From Planctomycetota bacterium (GTDB lineage: Bacteria; Planctomycetota; Phycisphaerae; UBA1845), in assembly GCA_024280855.1 (NCBI GenBank), contig JAJRPG010000084.1:81209-145208 (forward strand): a stretch of 64,000 nt of DNA, given 5' to 3'. Below are positions 38,570 through 48,100 of this stretch, one piece after another. Each line of letters begins with the position of its first letter. Positions within the stretch are counted from its first letter, which is position 1. The translations under genes and the position numbers were made by a program. The notes under the pieces were generated by a model. It had not been told where the DNA came from and ran no database searches. It worked only from the letters and a program-made list of their open reading frames with translations.

Positions 38570-38785
38570 TCACTTGGCCACCATCGCCAAGATGCTATCG
38601 CGTAATATTTGGGGCAGTGTTGGCCATGCTTCGATCCGCTGTGCCAAATCGGGGGGATGTATCGGAGCCGTTATCTGGGTTTTGGACACTAAGTGCGCCG
38701 CATTCTGCGCCGCCTGTTTTGACAAACCCTTGTTTTCTCGGTGTTTTTTAGAATGGGTGAGGGGTTCAAATCCCTTCGTCTCCAT
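38570..38785 (-). CDS. Short ORF antisense to the tRNA-like end, hypothetical
   Basis: A 71-codon frame starting at the ATG made by the complement of the tRNA-like 3' end; the first residues, METKGFEPLTHS, are simply the antisense of the T-arm. The tail is more protein-like: HPPDLAQRIEAWPTLPQILRDSILAMVAK resembles, from memory, a tail often seen in planctomycete hypothetical proteins next to integrase or tRNA-like sequences. I cannot confirm expression and no ribosome binding site is evident. It may be the end of a lost integrase or element. Confidence 0.25.
   Translation of the reverse strand: METKGFEPLTHSKKHRENKGLSKQAAQNAAHLVSKTQITAPIHPPDLAQRIEAWPTLPQILRDSILAMVAK
38760..38784 (+). tRNA. 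tRNA-like 3' fragment (T-arm and acceptor strand), partial
   Basis: AGGGG (38760-38764), seven-base loop TTCAAAT, CCCTT (38772-38776), then a seven-base acceptor strand CGTCTCC and discriminator A (38784): exactly tRNA geometry. No matching 5' acceptor (GGAGACG or a wobble variant), D-arm or anticodon arm is found upstream, so it is a fragment, not a functional tRNA. Such 3' ends are what site-specific integration into a tRNA gene leaves behind. Confidence 0.45.
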
Positions 38786-39048
38786 TTTTTGTGACAAGTC
38801 CGTGCCACTCAATGTCAATGCGGTTTCCCGCGACTCCTGTGTGCTTGCCAAATCTTGGTAGGGCATCTGTGCTATGGCTGTATTAGAAACGTCCATGATT
38901 TCCGCTACGTCCTAAAATACATCATAGACAATATCCACAATCCCGCCCCCCATCCTTTGCTCAGTTCAGATTCAGAAGAGATAATGGCTCGTCGATATCT
39001 TTTTCAGCTATGAGATAATGCCTGTCTGCGTGATTGGGAGTTAGTTCC

Positions 39049-40329
39049 TTGGATAAGCCATATGCACTAATCGTTGATGCTTCGCGGACCGTTCGGTCTG
39101 TTATTCGTGCGGAGTTTGATCCCGACGTATTTGAGATCGTGGAAGCGGCTGATGGCGAAGATGCATTGCGCAAGGCGAGGGAGCTTCGCCCGGCGATTAT
39201 TACGCTGAGTATGGTATTGCCGCCTACGGATGGCTTGGCGGTCTGTCGAGCGCTCGCATCAGAAGATTGCCTATCTGCTACATCTGTAATTATGATAACA
39301 TCTCGTGATGTGCCGGATGAAGAATTGCAGGCGTTTGAGGCTGGAGCTATGCGTTTTGTACACAAGGGTTTTAAGACGGGCGAGCTTAAAGTCTATGTTG
39401 ATGAGATCAAGCGAAAGCGTGGTTCATTGGCCGGTGTCACTGTGCTTGCAGTAGACGATAGTGCGTTTATCAGAAAATCGATCTCTAGGGCATTGGGTTT
39501 GGAAAAGGCCACGGTGTATACGGCTGAGGACGGTAGTCAGGTGTTGCCCTTGCTCAAGCAGCATGACATAGATGTAATTGTGACAGATTATCATATGCCC
39601 AATGTAGATGGTCTTGAACTGGTAAAGATGATTCGAGACTGCCGTGAATATGTCAATGTGCCTATACTTTTTCTGACGGCTTCGGAAGATCGTGGAACGG
39701 TTGTTCGTGCGTTGGACGCCGGTGCGACAGACTTTGTACGCAAGCCTTTCGATGCGACGGAGTTGCTGGCTAGGATTCGCTCACTTGCTCGGCTTGCACT
39801 GACGACCAAACGCCTAGAGGCGCGGGCGGCTACTGATGATCTGACAGGTCTTATGAATCGTCGCGAGGCGATGAAAGACTGTGCGGAACATTGTGCTACT
39901 TTCCGCAGATACGAAACCAAATTCGCTTGTATTATGATAGACATTGATTACTTCAAAAAAATAAACGACACGAAAGGGCACGCCGCTGGCGATTACGTGT
40001 TGCAGGAAATTTCCCGAATATTTAAACGTACTACAAGGGAAACCGATGGCGTGTATCGAATTGGTGGTGAGGAATTTTTGGTGTTATTGCCATATGGCGA
40101 TGTTTCGAGTGCGCTTGCCTGCGCTAAAAAAATAAGAATTACGGTAGAGGAACATAAATTTGTATTCCGCGGCGTGCCCATACCGGTAACCGTGTCTAGT
40201 GGCGTGGCTCGCTTCGACGAAAGTATGACTAATGAGGATGCACTTATGAGAGTTGCCGACGCAGCATTGTACGAAGCTAAGGCTGCTGGCAGAAATCGTG
40301 TGTCAGCCGCAAAAGAGTTGGCCGTGTAA
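39049..40329 (+). CDS. Response regulator with two receiver domains and GGDEF (diguanylate cyclase)
   Basis: A cytoplasmic 426-residue PleD-like protein. Receiver 1 (about 4-120) begins ALIVDASRTV and has LSMVLPPTDG where the phospho-acceptor Asp should be, so Ser replaces Asp and one of the acidic pair is Ala: a pseudo-receiver. Receiver 2 (about 127-245) is canonical (VLAVDDSAF, VTDYHMPNVDG, LTASEDR, VRKPF). The GGDEF domain (about 262-425) has DDLTGLMNRRE and the active signature RIGGEEF, so it probably makes cyclic di-GMP when receiver 2 is phosphorylated. TTG 39049 with GGGAG eight bases upstream is the likely start. No partner histidine kinase is adjacent. Confidence 0.92.
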   Translation: MDKPYALIVDASRTVRSVIRAEFDPDVFEIVEAADGEDALRKARELRPAIITLSMVLPPTDGLAVCRALASEDCLSATSVIMITSRDVPDEELQAFEAGAMRFVHKGFKTGELKVYVDEIKRKRGSLAGVTVLAVDDSAFIRKSISRALGLEKATVYTAEDGSQVLPLLKQHDIDVIVTDYHMPNVDGLELVKMIRDCREYVNVPILFLTASEDRGTVVRALDAGATDFVRKPFDATELLARIRSLARLALTTKRLEARAATDDLTGLMNRREAMKDCAEHCATFRRYETKFACIMIDIDYFKKINDTKGHAAGDYVLQEISRIFKRTTRETDGVYRIGGEEFLVLLPYGDVSSALACAKKIRITVEEHKFVFRGVPIPVTVSSGVARFDESMTNEDALMRVADAALYEAKAAGRNRVSAAKELAV

Positions 40330-40341
40330 CGCAGACGCGAT

Positions 40342-41019
40342 TTACTTGATCTGTACTCGTCGATATTGATTCGCGTACTCCGGCGCGACGATTCCCGCCC
40401 TAAGTTTATCGTCATCCATAGGAACACCCGCCGATAGCGACATCGGTATGACACCAGCCCAAACATCCAGTTGATAATCGGCATCATCGTCAACCGGCGG
40501 ACCTGTGCGAGCCTTGGCTGAGCATTCATCTAGCGGCAGGCCTATGAACGCAGTGGCTGCTAATTCATTCTCAGACGGTTGTCTAGCCTCGGCCCATCTA
40601 CCTGGCACCACGTGGTCCATTAAAGCGTGAGAAATTTCTCTCTTTTTTTCTATGTCTGGCACGTCAAACGCCTGACCGAAAATTACGACCGAACGATAGT
40701 TCATCGAGTGATGAAAAACGGAGCGGGCTAACACGAGTCCATCGACCAAGGTGACAGTTAAACAGGCCGGTTCGCCTGAGAGCAAGCATTTGATCATGCG
40801 CGAGGCGTGAGACCCGTGGATATAAATGTTGTCGCCCATTCGTACATGGATGGTCGGGATAACCACGGGCTGAGCTTCGTCCACGAACCCGACATGGCAG
40901 ACCAATGCTTCGTCAAGGATTTTGTCGATGTCGTCGCGATCGTAAATGCCTCTTGTAGCTGAACGTTTTACGGTGGTGCGTGACGTTGGCTCGAAAGTGT
41001 TCTGCGGCTTGGTATTCAT
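40342..41019 (-). CDS. PPOX-family flavin-binding protein (pyridoxamine 5'-phosphate oxidase-like)
   Basis: A 225-residue split-barrel flavin-binding protein. Its pattern (RGIYDRDDIDKILDEALVCHVGFVDEAQPVVIPT, then IYIHGSHASRM and ACLTVTLVDGLVLARSVFHHSMNYRSVVIFG) is that of the NimA/PPOX-like group rather than true PdxH, and it binds FMN in most studied members. The roughly 60-residue C-terminal segment with DVWAGVIPM is typical of this subgroup. ATG 41019 has AAGGGAA upstream. It is the second gene after the DMT transporter (27-base gap), opposite the MocR regulator. The three together suggest a B6- or amino-acid-related function, by inference only. Confidence 0.8.
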   Translation of the reverse strand: MNTKPQNTFEPTSRTTVKRSATRGIYDRDDIDKILDEALVCHVGFVDEAQPVVIPTIHVRMGDNIYIHGSHASRMIKCLLSGEPACLTVTLVDGLVLARSVFHHSMNYRSVVIFGQAFDVPDIEKKREISHALMDHVVPGRWAEARQPSENELAATAFIGLPLDECSAKARTGPPVDDDADYQLDVWAGVIPMSLSAGVPMDDDKLRAGIVAPEYANQYRRVQIK

Positions 41020-41046
41020 AACATTCCCTTCCAATATAGCTATGTT

Positions 41047-42141
41047 TTATGTGTCAGATGAGATCGACGCACTTGACGGAATTTTATCGTTCAATGACAT
41101 ATGACAGGTGTCTGGCATACCTACTGCGGGGGTTGTAGCTGCTTGAAGAATTTGTGGATTAGAACAATCAGCCAGAGCCTTTAATTCTTTAGGAACTCGG
41201 TTTTCCGAGGAGGTTTGGGCTGTTGTGGAGCGAGTCTTCGATAAATTTATCATGACAACAGCCATGATAATCGCCATCCCGGCTAAGATAACTCGCGAGG
41301 ATATTTCTTCGCCCAAGAACGTTGCACCTAACAGAATAGCGATGAGCGGATTTACGTAGGCGAATGTGGATACCCGTGCCGCCGTCGTGACACGCAATAG
41401 CCAAACGTAGCAGCTAAAAGCCAGGATGGAACCGAACAGAGTGAGATAAAGAATCGACAGCCACGAGGTGACTGTCACGCTACCAATGTCGAAGCCAGAC
41501 CATTCTCCACAAAAAGTTCCCAGGAGGATAAGAGCTAATCCTGCGGAGAACATTTGCATCGCCGTGGCTAACAGTGGAGATTTTGGAAGATTCGCGCGAC
41601 GCGATTGCAGCGAACCCAATGAAAATGACGCGCAGGCCAACACCATCACGATAGCCCCGATGGGATCAACGGTATCGCCGCTAAGTTTGGGCGCACCGAC
41701 AAGGGCGTATAGGCCGAGAATTCCCATTCCCATTCCAAAAATCATCAAAGTAGTGGGGCGAGGACCGCGATAAAAAGCCCAATCTAAAAAAGCCATCCAT
41801 AGGGGAACCATGCCTACCATGAGGGCCACTAAGCCCGTAGGAATATAAAGCTCGGCCCAGGCATACATCCCGCTGCCACCCAGGAGCATAAGGCAGCCAA
41901 CGAGGGCGGCTGAACGCCACTGGGCGAATGTTGGCTTTGTGGCTTTGTTGCGCAATCGAACAAATGCGTAAAGCAGTATTCCCGCCAATGTGTATCGCGT
42001 ACCCGCCGTAAGGAACGGTGGGACAGTATCAATGGCTAAGCGGACAGCAAGAAACGTTGATCCCCAGACTAGATATATAACGCCCATAGCGGCTGCGATG
42101 AGAGCGGTTGGGGTTGGTTTAACTGGTGTTGCATGATTCAT
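41047..42141 (-). CDS. EamA/DMT-family metabolite exporter
   Basis: A 364-residue drug/metabolite transporter with ten hydrophobic helices in two EamA repeats. The first helix has YLVWGSTFLAVRLAIDTVPPFLTAGTRYTLAG, typical of the YedA/RhaT-like group, and repeat 2 includes SWLSILYLTLFGSILAFSCYVWLL and the VSTFAYVNPLIAILLGATFLGE end motif. A roughly 55-residue hydrophilic tail follows the last helix. It is the first gene of a minus-strand pair with the PPOX-like gene, and its start lies 96 bases from the divergent MocR gene, the usual arrangement for a regulator controlling an exporter. Confidence 0.88.
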   Translation of the reverse strand: MNHATPVKPTPTALIAAAMGVIYLVWGSTFLAVRLAIDTVPPFLTAGTRYTLAGILLYAFVRLRNKATKPTFAQWRSAALVGCLMLLGGSGMYAWAELYIPTGLVALMVGMVPLWMAFLDWAFYRGPRPTTLMIFGMGMGILGLYALVGAPKLSGDTVDPIGAIVMVLACASFSLGSLQSRRANLPKSPLLATAMQMFSAGLALILLGTFCGEWSGFDIGSVTVTSWLSILYLTLFGSILAFSCYVWLLRVTTAARVSTFAYVNPLIAILLGATFLGEEISSRVILAGMAIIMAVVMINLSKTRSTTAQTSSENRVPKELKALADCSNPQILQAATTPAVGMPDTCHMSLNDKIPSSASISSDT

Positions 42142-42237
42142 GGCTAATTATCCCGAAGCGTCATTGAATTGGCTATAGTTGAAAATATAATTCAAAAGCC
42201 CTTGATCTAATTCAAGCGTTTGTTATAGTACAAACAC

Positions 42238-43566
42238 ATGAACGATCTAGTACATAAGTATATATCAGGAAACTCCGCTGTCAAGATCGCACGAAGTATC
42301 GAAACAGCCGTGCGTGAAAGTAAAATCTTGTCTGGCACGCAGTTGCCGACGGTGCGAGCGCTGTCTGAGTGGCTTGAAGTTGCGCCAGCGACGGTGGCTT
42401 CTGCCTATCAAACCTTACAGGCAAGGGGCGTGGTTGTTTCACGCGGGAGGCGCGGCACGAGTGTGAGCCATCGTCCGGTACCAGCGAGTCGGCGGGTGGG
42501 TGCGATTACCTGCGAAGGGCGAAATTTAAGAGATGGCAATCCCGATCCGAAGTTGTTGCCTGGCATGAAGGCCGTGCTACGTCGAATTGATTCTTCTCAT
42601 CATATGTACGGTGAGCCTCCGCACGATGCGTCTTTGGTGAAGATCGTTTCGCGCGATATGAAAAAAAGCGGCGTAGCTGTGGGGGATGTATGCGTGACCA
42701 ACGGGGCGATGGACGCTTTGGACCGTGTGATGACCGAGCGACTCAAGCCCGGCGACCGTGTGATTGTAGAAGACCCTGGCTTTGGCAATACGTTCGATTT
42801 GGTTCTCGCGCATGGCTTGGTTCTCGTGCCTGTGCCAATCGATCAGGAAAGTTTTATTCCCGATGAATTAGCACGAGCGTGTCGTGACGGTGCCCAGGCA
42901 CTAATCATGACTCCGCGTGCGCAAAATCCTACCGGGGCAGTGTTGAGCGAATCACGATCGAGAGAATTGCGGGAAATTCTTCGACAACATCCATCGTTGT
43001 TAATCATCGAGGACGATCATAAGCATAGCATCGCTGATGCGCCGCTTCATTGTTTGCACGATCATCGAACGCAGCAGTGGGTACATATGCGATCATTTTC
43101 AAAATCATTAAATCCCGACCTGCGCATGGCTGTCATGACCGGCGACGAGGAAACCATGGCCCGCGTGCAAGATCGTTTTGTCGTGGGTGATCGATGGGTT
43201 AGTCATATTTTGCAGCGCATCACTGCATCGCTACTTTTGGATAAGGATGTGCGAAGTCTGCTAAAATCCGCTGCAAAAACTTATACCCAGCGACGAGAAA
43301 ATTTAATTCGTGCGCTGCAGCATGAAGGAATTGAGATGGAGAGTCGCTCCGGTTTTAATGTTTGGATACCCGTTAAGGAAGAGACGGCTACGGTTCAAGC
43401 GTTAGCCGCTGCCGGTTGGGCGGTTCGTGCCGGGGAACGTTTTCGCCTCAGTAGCCCTCCAGCGATTCGTGTCTGCACTGCGACACTTTCACCCCAAGAA
43501 GCCAAAAACTTCGCAGCCGTCTTCGCCAGGGTGGTGAGTGGTGGTGCAACAGCCTGTACGGTATAG
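42238..43566 (+). CDS. MocR-type transcriptional regulator (GntR helix-turn-helix plus aminotransferase domain)
   Basis: A 442-residue fusion of a winged helix-turn-helix (about 10-80: LPTVRALSEWLEVAPATVASAYQTLQARGVVVSRGRRGTSV) and a fold-type I aminotransferase domain. The PLP lysine is in RSFSKSLNPDLRMAV, and the upstream Asp is in IIEDDHKHSIADAP. MocR proteins sense PLP or its amino-acid adducts and usually control divergent genes such as pyridoxal synthesis or GABA use. Here the divergent partners are a DMT exporter and a PPOX-like flavoprotein, the probable regulon, read from the shared 96-base intergenic region. Confidence 0.9.
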   Translation: MNDLVHKYISGNSAVKIARSIETAVRESKILSGTQLPTVRALSEWLEVAPATVASAYQTLQARGVVVSRGRRGTSVSHRPVPASRRVGAITCEGRNLRDGNPDPKLLPGMKAVLRRIDSSHHMYGEPPHDASLVKIVSRDMKKSGVAVGDVCVTNGAMDALDRVMTERLKPGDRVIVEDPGFGNTFDLVLAHGLVLVPVPIDQESFIPDELARACRDGAQALIMTPRAQNPTGAVLSESRSRELREILRQHPSLLIIEDDHKHSIADAPLHCLHDHRTQQWVHMRSFSKSLNPDLRMAVMTGDEETMARVQDRFVVGDRWVSHILQRITASLLLDKDVRSLLKSAAKTYTQRRENLIRALQHEGIEMESRSGFNVWIPVKEETATVQALAAAGWAVRAGERFRLSSPPAIRVCTATLSPQEAKNFAAVFARVVSGGATACTV

Positions 43567-43716
43567 GGTGAAATTTCTAAAAAGCCTGATTTTTTCCTTG
43601 TATTATATATGTCAATTTTGCTACCATAACTCATGAGTTGCATTGTTTGTTCGGGACGAATCAAGCAGTCAACCCGTGAGAGTATTGACGACTTGTGATG
43701 CTTAAATGAGGCCATC

Positions 43717-44403
43717 ATGTACGCACGAATAATTAAGCCAGGCATTGGCATCGTTTGCTTGGCCTCGGTTGCCTTGGCGCATCAAGCTGGGTTGTTTTCT
43801 AACATAGATTCCAACCAACGATTCTGTTGGAGCGAAAACATTGGGTTTCTGAATTGGCTTCACGATGCACCTTCTCAAGGAGATGGCGTGACCGTTGGAT
43901 TTGACCATCTTTCCGGCATGGTCTGGGCAGAAAACGTCGGTTGGATAAATGTCGGCAACGGCGCAGGCCCTTATCTCAACGACCTTAGCGACTCATCAAC
44001 TGTTGGCGTAAATGTGAACGCCAGCACAGGCGACTTGTCAGGTTTAGCCTGGGGGGAAAATGTCGGCTGGTTTAACTTTGACACCGCCAGCACATTGAAC
44101 AGTTTTGGTCAACATGCGCGTTTTGACTTTTGCGAAAACCGATTTCGCGGTTATGCCTGGGGAGAAAATGTTGGCTGGGTAAATCTCGATGACGATGAAC
44201 ATTTCGTATCTGTCAATCAATCATGTTCAACTGGCGACGTGTTATGTGACGGCGCGATTTCTTACCACGACTATTTCATCTTGTCTTCTAACATCACCGG
44301 CCCGGACCAGCAAAATTCCTGCACCGTTTTCGATAGCGACGATGACCGTGATGTTGACCTCCGCGATATTGGCGAGTTCCAACGAAATTTTACCGGCGGA
44401 TAG
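43717..44403 (+). CDS. Secreted protein with W-x-ENVGW repeats and dockerin-like tail
   Basis: A 228-residue exported protein. The signal peptide covers residues 1-22 (GIGIVCLASVALA). The middle has four repeats of about 35-40 residues centred on the motif: CWSENIGFLNW, VWAENVGWINV, LAWGENVGWFNF, YAWGENVGWVNL. This tryptophan/glycine repeat is familiar from secreted proteins of planctomycetes and related bacteria, but has no known biochemical role. The C-terminal 60 residues form a dockerin-like calcium-binding pair (CDGAISYHDYFILSSNI and DSDDDRDVDLRDIGEFQRNF). GAGG before the ATG supports the start. It stands alone on the plus strand. Confidence 0.75.
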   Translation: MYARIIKPGIGIVCLASVALAHQAGLFSNIDSNQRFCWSENIGFLNWLHDAPSQGDGVTVGFDHLSGMVWAENVGWINVGNGAGPYLNDLSDSSTVGVNVNASTGDLSGLAWGENVGWFNFDTASTLNSFGQHARFDFCENRFRGYAWGENVGWVNLDDDEHFVSVNQSCSTGDVLCDGAISYHDYFILSSNITGPDQQNSCTVFDSDDDRDVDLRDIGEFQRNFTGG

Positions 44404-44474
44404 TTGACAAAGAGAATCTAACCCATCTCATAGGCTGCACTTTCGATATTTTCAAAACCCACGATTGGAGAAAC

Positions 44475-44933
44475 ATGAATACTTTGAACAGCCCCGTAGG
44501 TGTCAGTGCGATGACAATAGAGCAGCAGATTACCATAAACGCGCCGCGTGAGAAGGTCTTTGAGGCCTTGACTGAAGACATTGTCAAATGGTGGGCTTAT
44601 AAAGAAAGCGCCGAGATGTACCTAGAAGCCTGGCCTGGCGGTCGATTTTACGAGGGCAGTTCTGATGGCGACGGTTTTTTGTGGGGAACCGTATTAGAAG
44701 TGCGCAGGCCTTCGGTGTTGCGGGTTTCTGAATTGCTCGGCAGCTTGCCAAGCGTTCGGGCTGGGGCGCATAAATATGAACTAGAAGATGATAACGGTTC
44801 GACCATTCTAAAATTTTCCTGCCAGATGCTTGGAGAAATCGACGACGACGCTCGCGCATGTTTGGAGTCAGGCTGGGGCGAACTGTTATCTGTTCATTTG
44901 AAGAATTGGGTGGAAAAGGGCGTAGCCTGTTAA
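44475..44933 (+). CDS. SRPBCC (START/Bet v1-like, AHSA1 group) domain protein
   Basis: A 152-residue helix-grip-fold protein. After a 15-residue lead it has the family's MTIEQQITINAPREKVFEALTEDIVKWW opening, then GGRFYEGSSDGDGFLWGTVLEVRRPSVLRVSE and the C-terminal helix CLESGWGELLSVHLKNWVEKG. AHSA1-like members bind small hydrophobic ligands or act as stress or polyketide-cyclase-type proteins; the ligand is not deducible. ATG 44475 has GGAG five bases upstream; ATG 44511 is the alternative. It has no linked genes. Confidence 0.85.
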   Translation: MNTLNSPVGVSAMTIEQQITINAPREKVFEALTEDIVKWWAYKESAEMYLEAWPGGRFYEGSSDGDGFLWGTVLEVRRPSVLRVSELLGSLPSVRAGAHKYELEDDNGSTILKFSCQMLGEIDDDARACLESGWGELLSVHLKNWVEKGVAC

Positions 44934-45152
44934 TCCAGCAATTAAGAACGCTTCGGCAACATACCGATTAGGAATCCGGATTAAAGTGCGACATTAAATT
45001 TTAAGAGGCTACAATAATATACATGACTATTTTCTGGAGTTACCGTACCTGCTTGGTATTATGAATCGAGGCTGTTTTTTTACTACAGCGATGCTGGGCG
45101 TGCCAGTCATGGTGATTGGCTACTAGAGGAATGTGATTTCGGAGTCAGGTAT

Positions 45153-48100
45153 ATGTTGCGCGACTATAAGCTGTTGGTGTTGATGTTGATGTTGATAAGT
45201 ATGCAAGTCATCTTGGGGGCTTGCTTCTGCGGGCAAGTAATGGCTGATGCTATTGAGCCATCTCAGGCGCAGCTACAAGTATTGGCGCGATACCAACTTT
45301 TCTCCGCCGAGTCTACATCTGAAGGGGGAACGGTTACTCGCCGCAATGCAAGTGCGTGGCTGGCTGTGCGAGCTGCAAAGTCTCCTTTCGTTGCGAAAGG
45401 TTTTCCCCTTCAAGCTGAGCAAGTAGACCTTTTGCTTGAGCCATTTTCTGTTGTCGATGCCAATACAGAATTCGTCATAGGCCGAAAAGGAATGCCCGAC
45501 CTCCCGATTGATTTTGATGCTTCGTCGATTTCTCTTTTTCGAGGTAGTGTTGTTGGCTATGAAAATTCTCGTGTGTATTTAGCACTTTCAGAAAATCGTT
45601 CTAGCGGATACATCGACCTCGGCCCCAATCAACAAAGAAGATTTATCGCGTCCAAAGACATGAGCGGACGCGATTTGCCCGCGGGTGAAATAACTGTATA
45701 CAAGGAGGCCGATGGCGTTGGTTATCCTGCAGGCGTACCGCTGTGTGGCGTCGAGTCGAATGTGTCGCTTACGCCTAAGCAATTAGCCGACCTAGGGCTT
45801 CATGCAAATAATTTGTCGTTAGGTACTACTTCGACGTTGAACTTAAAACAACTGGAGTTAGCCGTTGACACGGACTACGAATATTATTTCTTATTTCAAG
45901 ACGAAACAAAAGCCGTTGAGTATTTGATAGAAATGTACGGCGCGGTGAGCGATATCTTCATTCGTGACGCAAATACGAGATTCAAACTTGTGTTTACGCG
46001 CATTTGGACCGACCCCAACGACCTGTACAATGGCTCGGACCCGCTCGGACAATTTAGATCGTATTGGATAGCTAACGAGACGGGTATTCTCCGGGATACT
46101 GCCCAACTTTTTTCAGGACGACGAGATTACGCCTTCGGTGGCGTGGCATATCTTAATTCGCTTTGTGATCCCTCAATTGGTTTTGGTGCCGTTGGTTATG
46201 CCACAGGATTTTTTCCAGATCCAACTAAGCCCAGCCCGTACGGATATGACGTTCCTGTGACCGCTCATGAGTTGGGACATAGCTGTGGCACTTTGCATAC
46301 GCACAACTACGGTATAGACAGTTGCGATGTGGGCACTACTACGCCTCAGCGAGGCTCCATCATGAGTTATTGCGGGCAAACCTGGAGTGGCATGACCGCG
46401 AACACGGATAACTATTTTCATACATTCGTGCGTACTCAGATGACTGCCTTCATCAATAGTTCGGCATGTATCGCAACCGATTGCAATATGAATGACATCT
46501 CCGATGACCTCGATATTGCCAGTAACACGAGCAGCGATGTGAACGGTAACAATGTGCCTGATGAGTGCGAAGATTGCAATAGCAATGGCGTACTCGACCC
46601 GGCTGATATTCTTGGCTCAAGCTTGGACCTCAACTCGAATGGTATTCCGGACGAATGCGAGTTGGACTGTAACGGCAACAACATTCCAGACGACACGGAC
46701 ATCACCAATGGTTTCAGCACTGATGCTTATGGAAACGGTATTCCAGACTTATGTGAACCAGATTGCAACAGCAATGGCATATCAGATTACACCGACATTC
46801 AGTTGAATATGACGTTGGACGTCAATCGTGATGCAGTGCTGGATGCGTGCCAGGATTGTGACAGCAATGGGCAGCCAGATTTAGTTGATCTACAAAACGC
46901 CCATTCACTTTGGGTCGCCAGCGGAATCGACAACTCCATCATGCGCGAGTTCCATGCTGCGACGGGTGTGAGAACAGATACGACCCTCAGCATCGGGGCA
47001 GCTATGGTCCGTGGTGGACAAGATGTTGTTATCGCGCCAAATCGTAATGTGTTAGTGTCGAGTGCGATGGACGACCGCGTCATGAAATTTGACGAGGCTG
47101 GCGTTTACCTGGGAGATTTGGTCTCGCCGGGTGCTGGTGGCTTGGACTATCCCACAGGGCTTTTCGTGTTGGACAATAACAAGTTATTGGTTTCGAGTGC
47201 CAATACAAATAATATACTTGCCTACGACGTGAACACCGGGGCATCATTAGGCGTATTCATTATCGCGGGTTCCGGCGGGCTTACTTCGCCCTTCGGAATC
47301 ACCCAAGGACCTGACGCATTTTTATATGTTACCAGCGACATCGGCGGGGGGAATGGCGGAAGAATTCTCAAATTCGATGCCACGACAGGCGCGTTCGACA
47401 GCATCTTCGTTGATCTTTTCGAAACAGGTTTTCTTTCTCAGCCTAGAGGCTTAACTTTCAAGGCCGATGGTAATTTATTGGTTGCAAGTTTCGGGACAGA
47501 CGAAGTGTTAGAGTACGAGTGGCCAACGGGGGACGGGCTTGGAAAATGGGCGCAGGTAGGTACGGCAACAGCTATTACGCAGGATAGTCCTTGGGGAATT
47601 CGCGTTGGGCCTAATGGCCATGTGTATGTTTCGCGTACAGGCTCGCTATTTAGTTCCCTCGCTACATCCGGTGAGAACAACGGGGAAACACCAGGAGACA
47701 CAGCTGCTTCTCATCTGACTGACGCACGCATGTTTGAATATAATGTCTGCACGGGCCTGTTCCGCAAAACGCAAATCGGCGGAAACGATCATGGATTGGA
47801 TTTTGCAACCGGCTTTGATTTTTTTGACGGTTCGTCCGTTGATTGTAATTTTAATTTATTAACCGACGATTGCGACATCGCATCTGGATATAGCCTGGAT
47901 TTGGATAACAGCGGCATCCCGGACGAGTGCGAGATCGATTGCAATGGAAACGGTATTTACGATCGACGAGATATCATTCCATTTGGGTTAAGCTTCGATG
48001 TAAATTGCGATTTAATTCCCGACGAGTGTACGATTGTCCCGCCGAGCAACCCATTGTTTCCGCATGTCGTGACAAAAGATCGTTACATCTCTTTTAATCC

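Larger units (their letters stand above)
38442..39048. other. Intergenic region with a tRNA-like 3' end
   Basis: About 600 bases between the kinase and GGDEF genes. It contains a tRNA-like T-arm plus acceptor 3' strand (38760-38784) and an antisense ORF beginning in it. Another frame on the plus strand (38457-38861) covers the same ground and shows no gene-like features. Confidence 0.5.

Noticed and set aside
38430..38784. tmRNA or complete tRNA ending at 38784
   Set aside because: No complementary 5' acceptor strand, D-arm, anticodon arm or tag-peptide frame found upstream.
38457..38861. 134-codon plus-strand frame after the kinase gene
   Set aside because: No domain, odd cysteine- and serine-rich composition, no ribosome binding site; it runs through the tRNA-like fragment.
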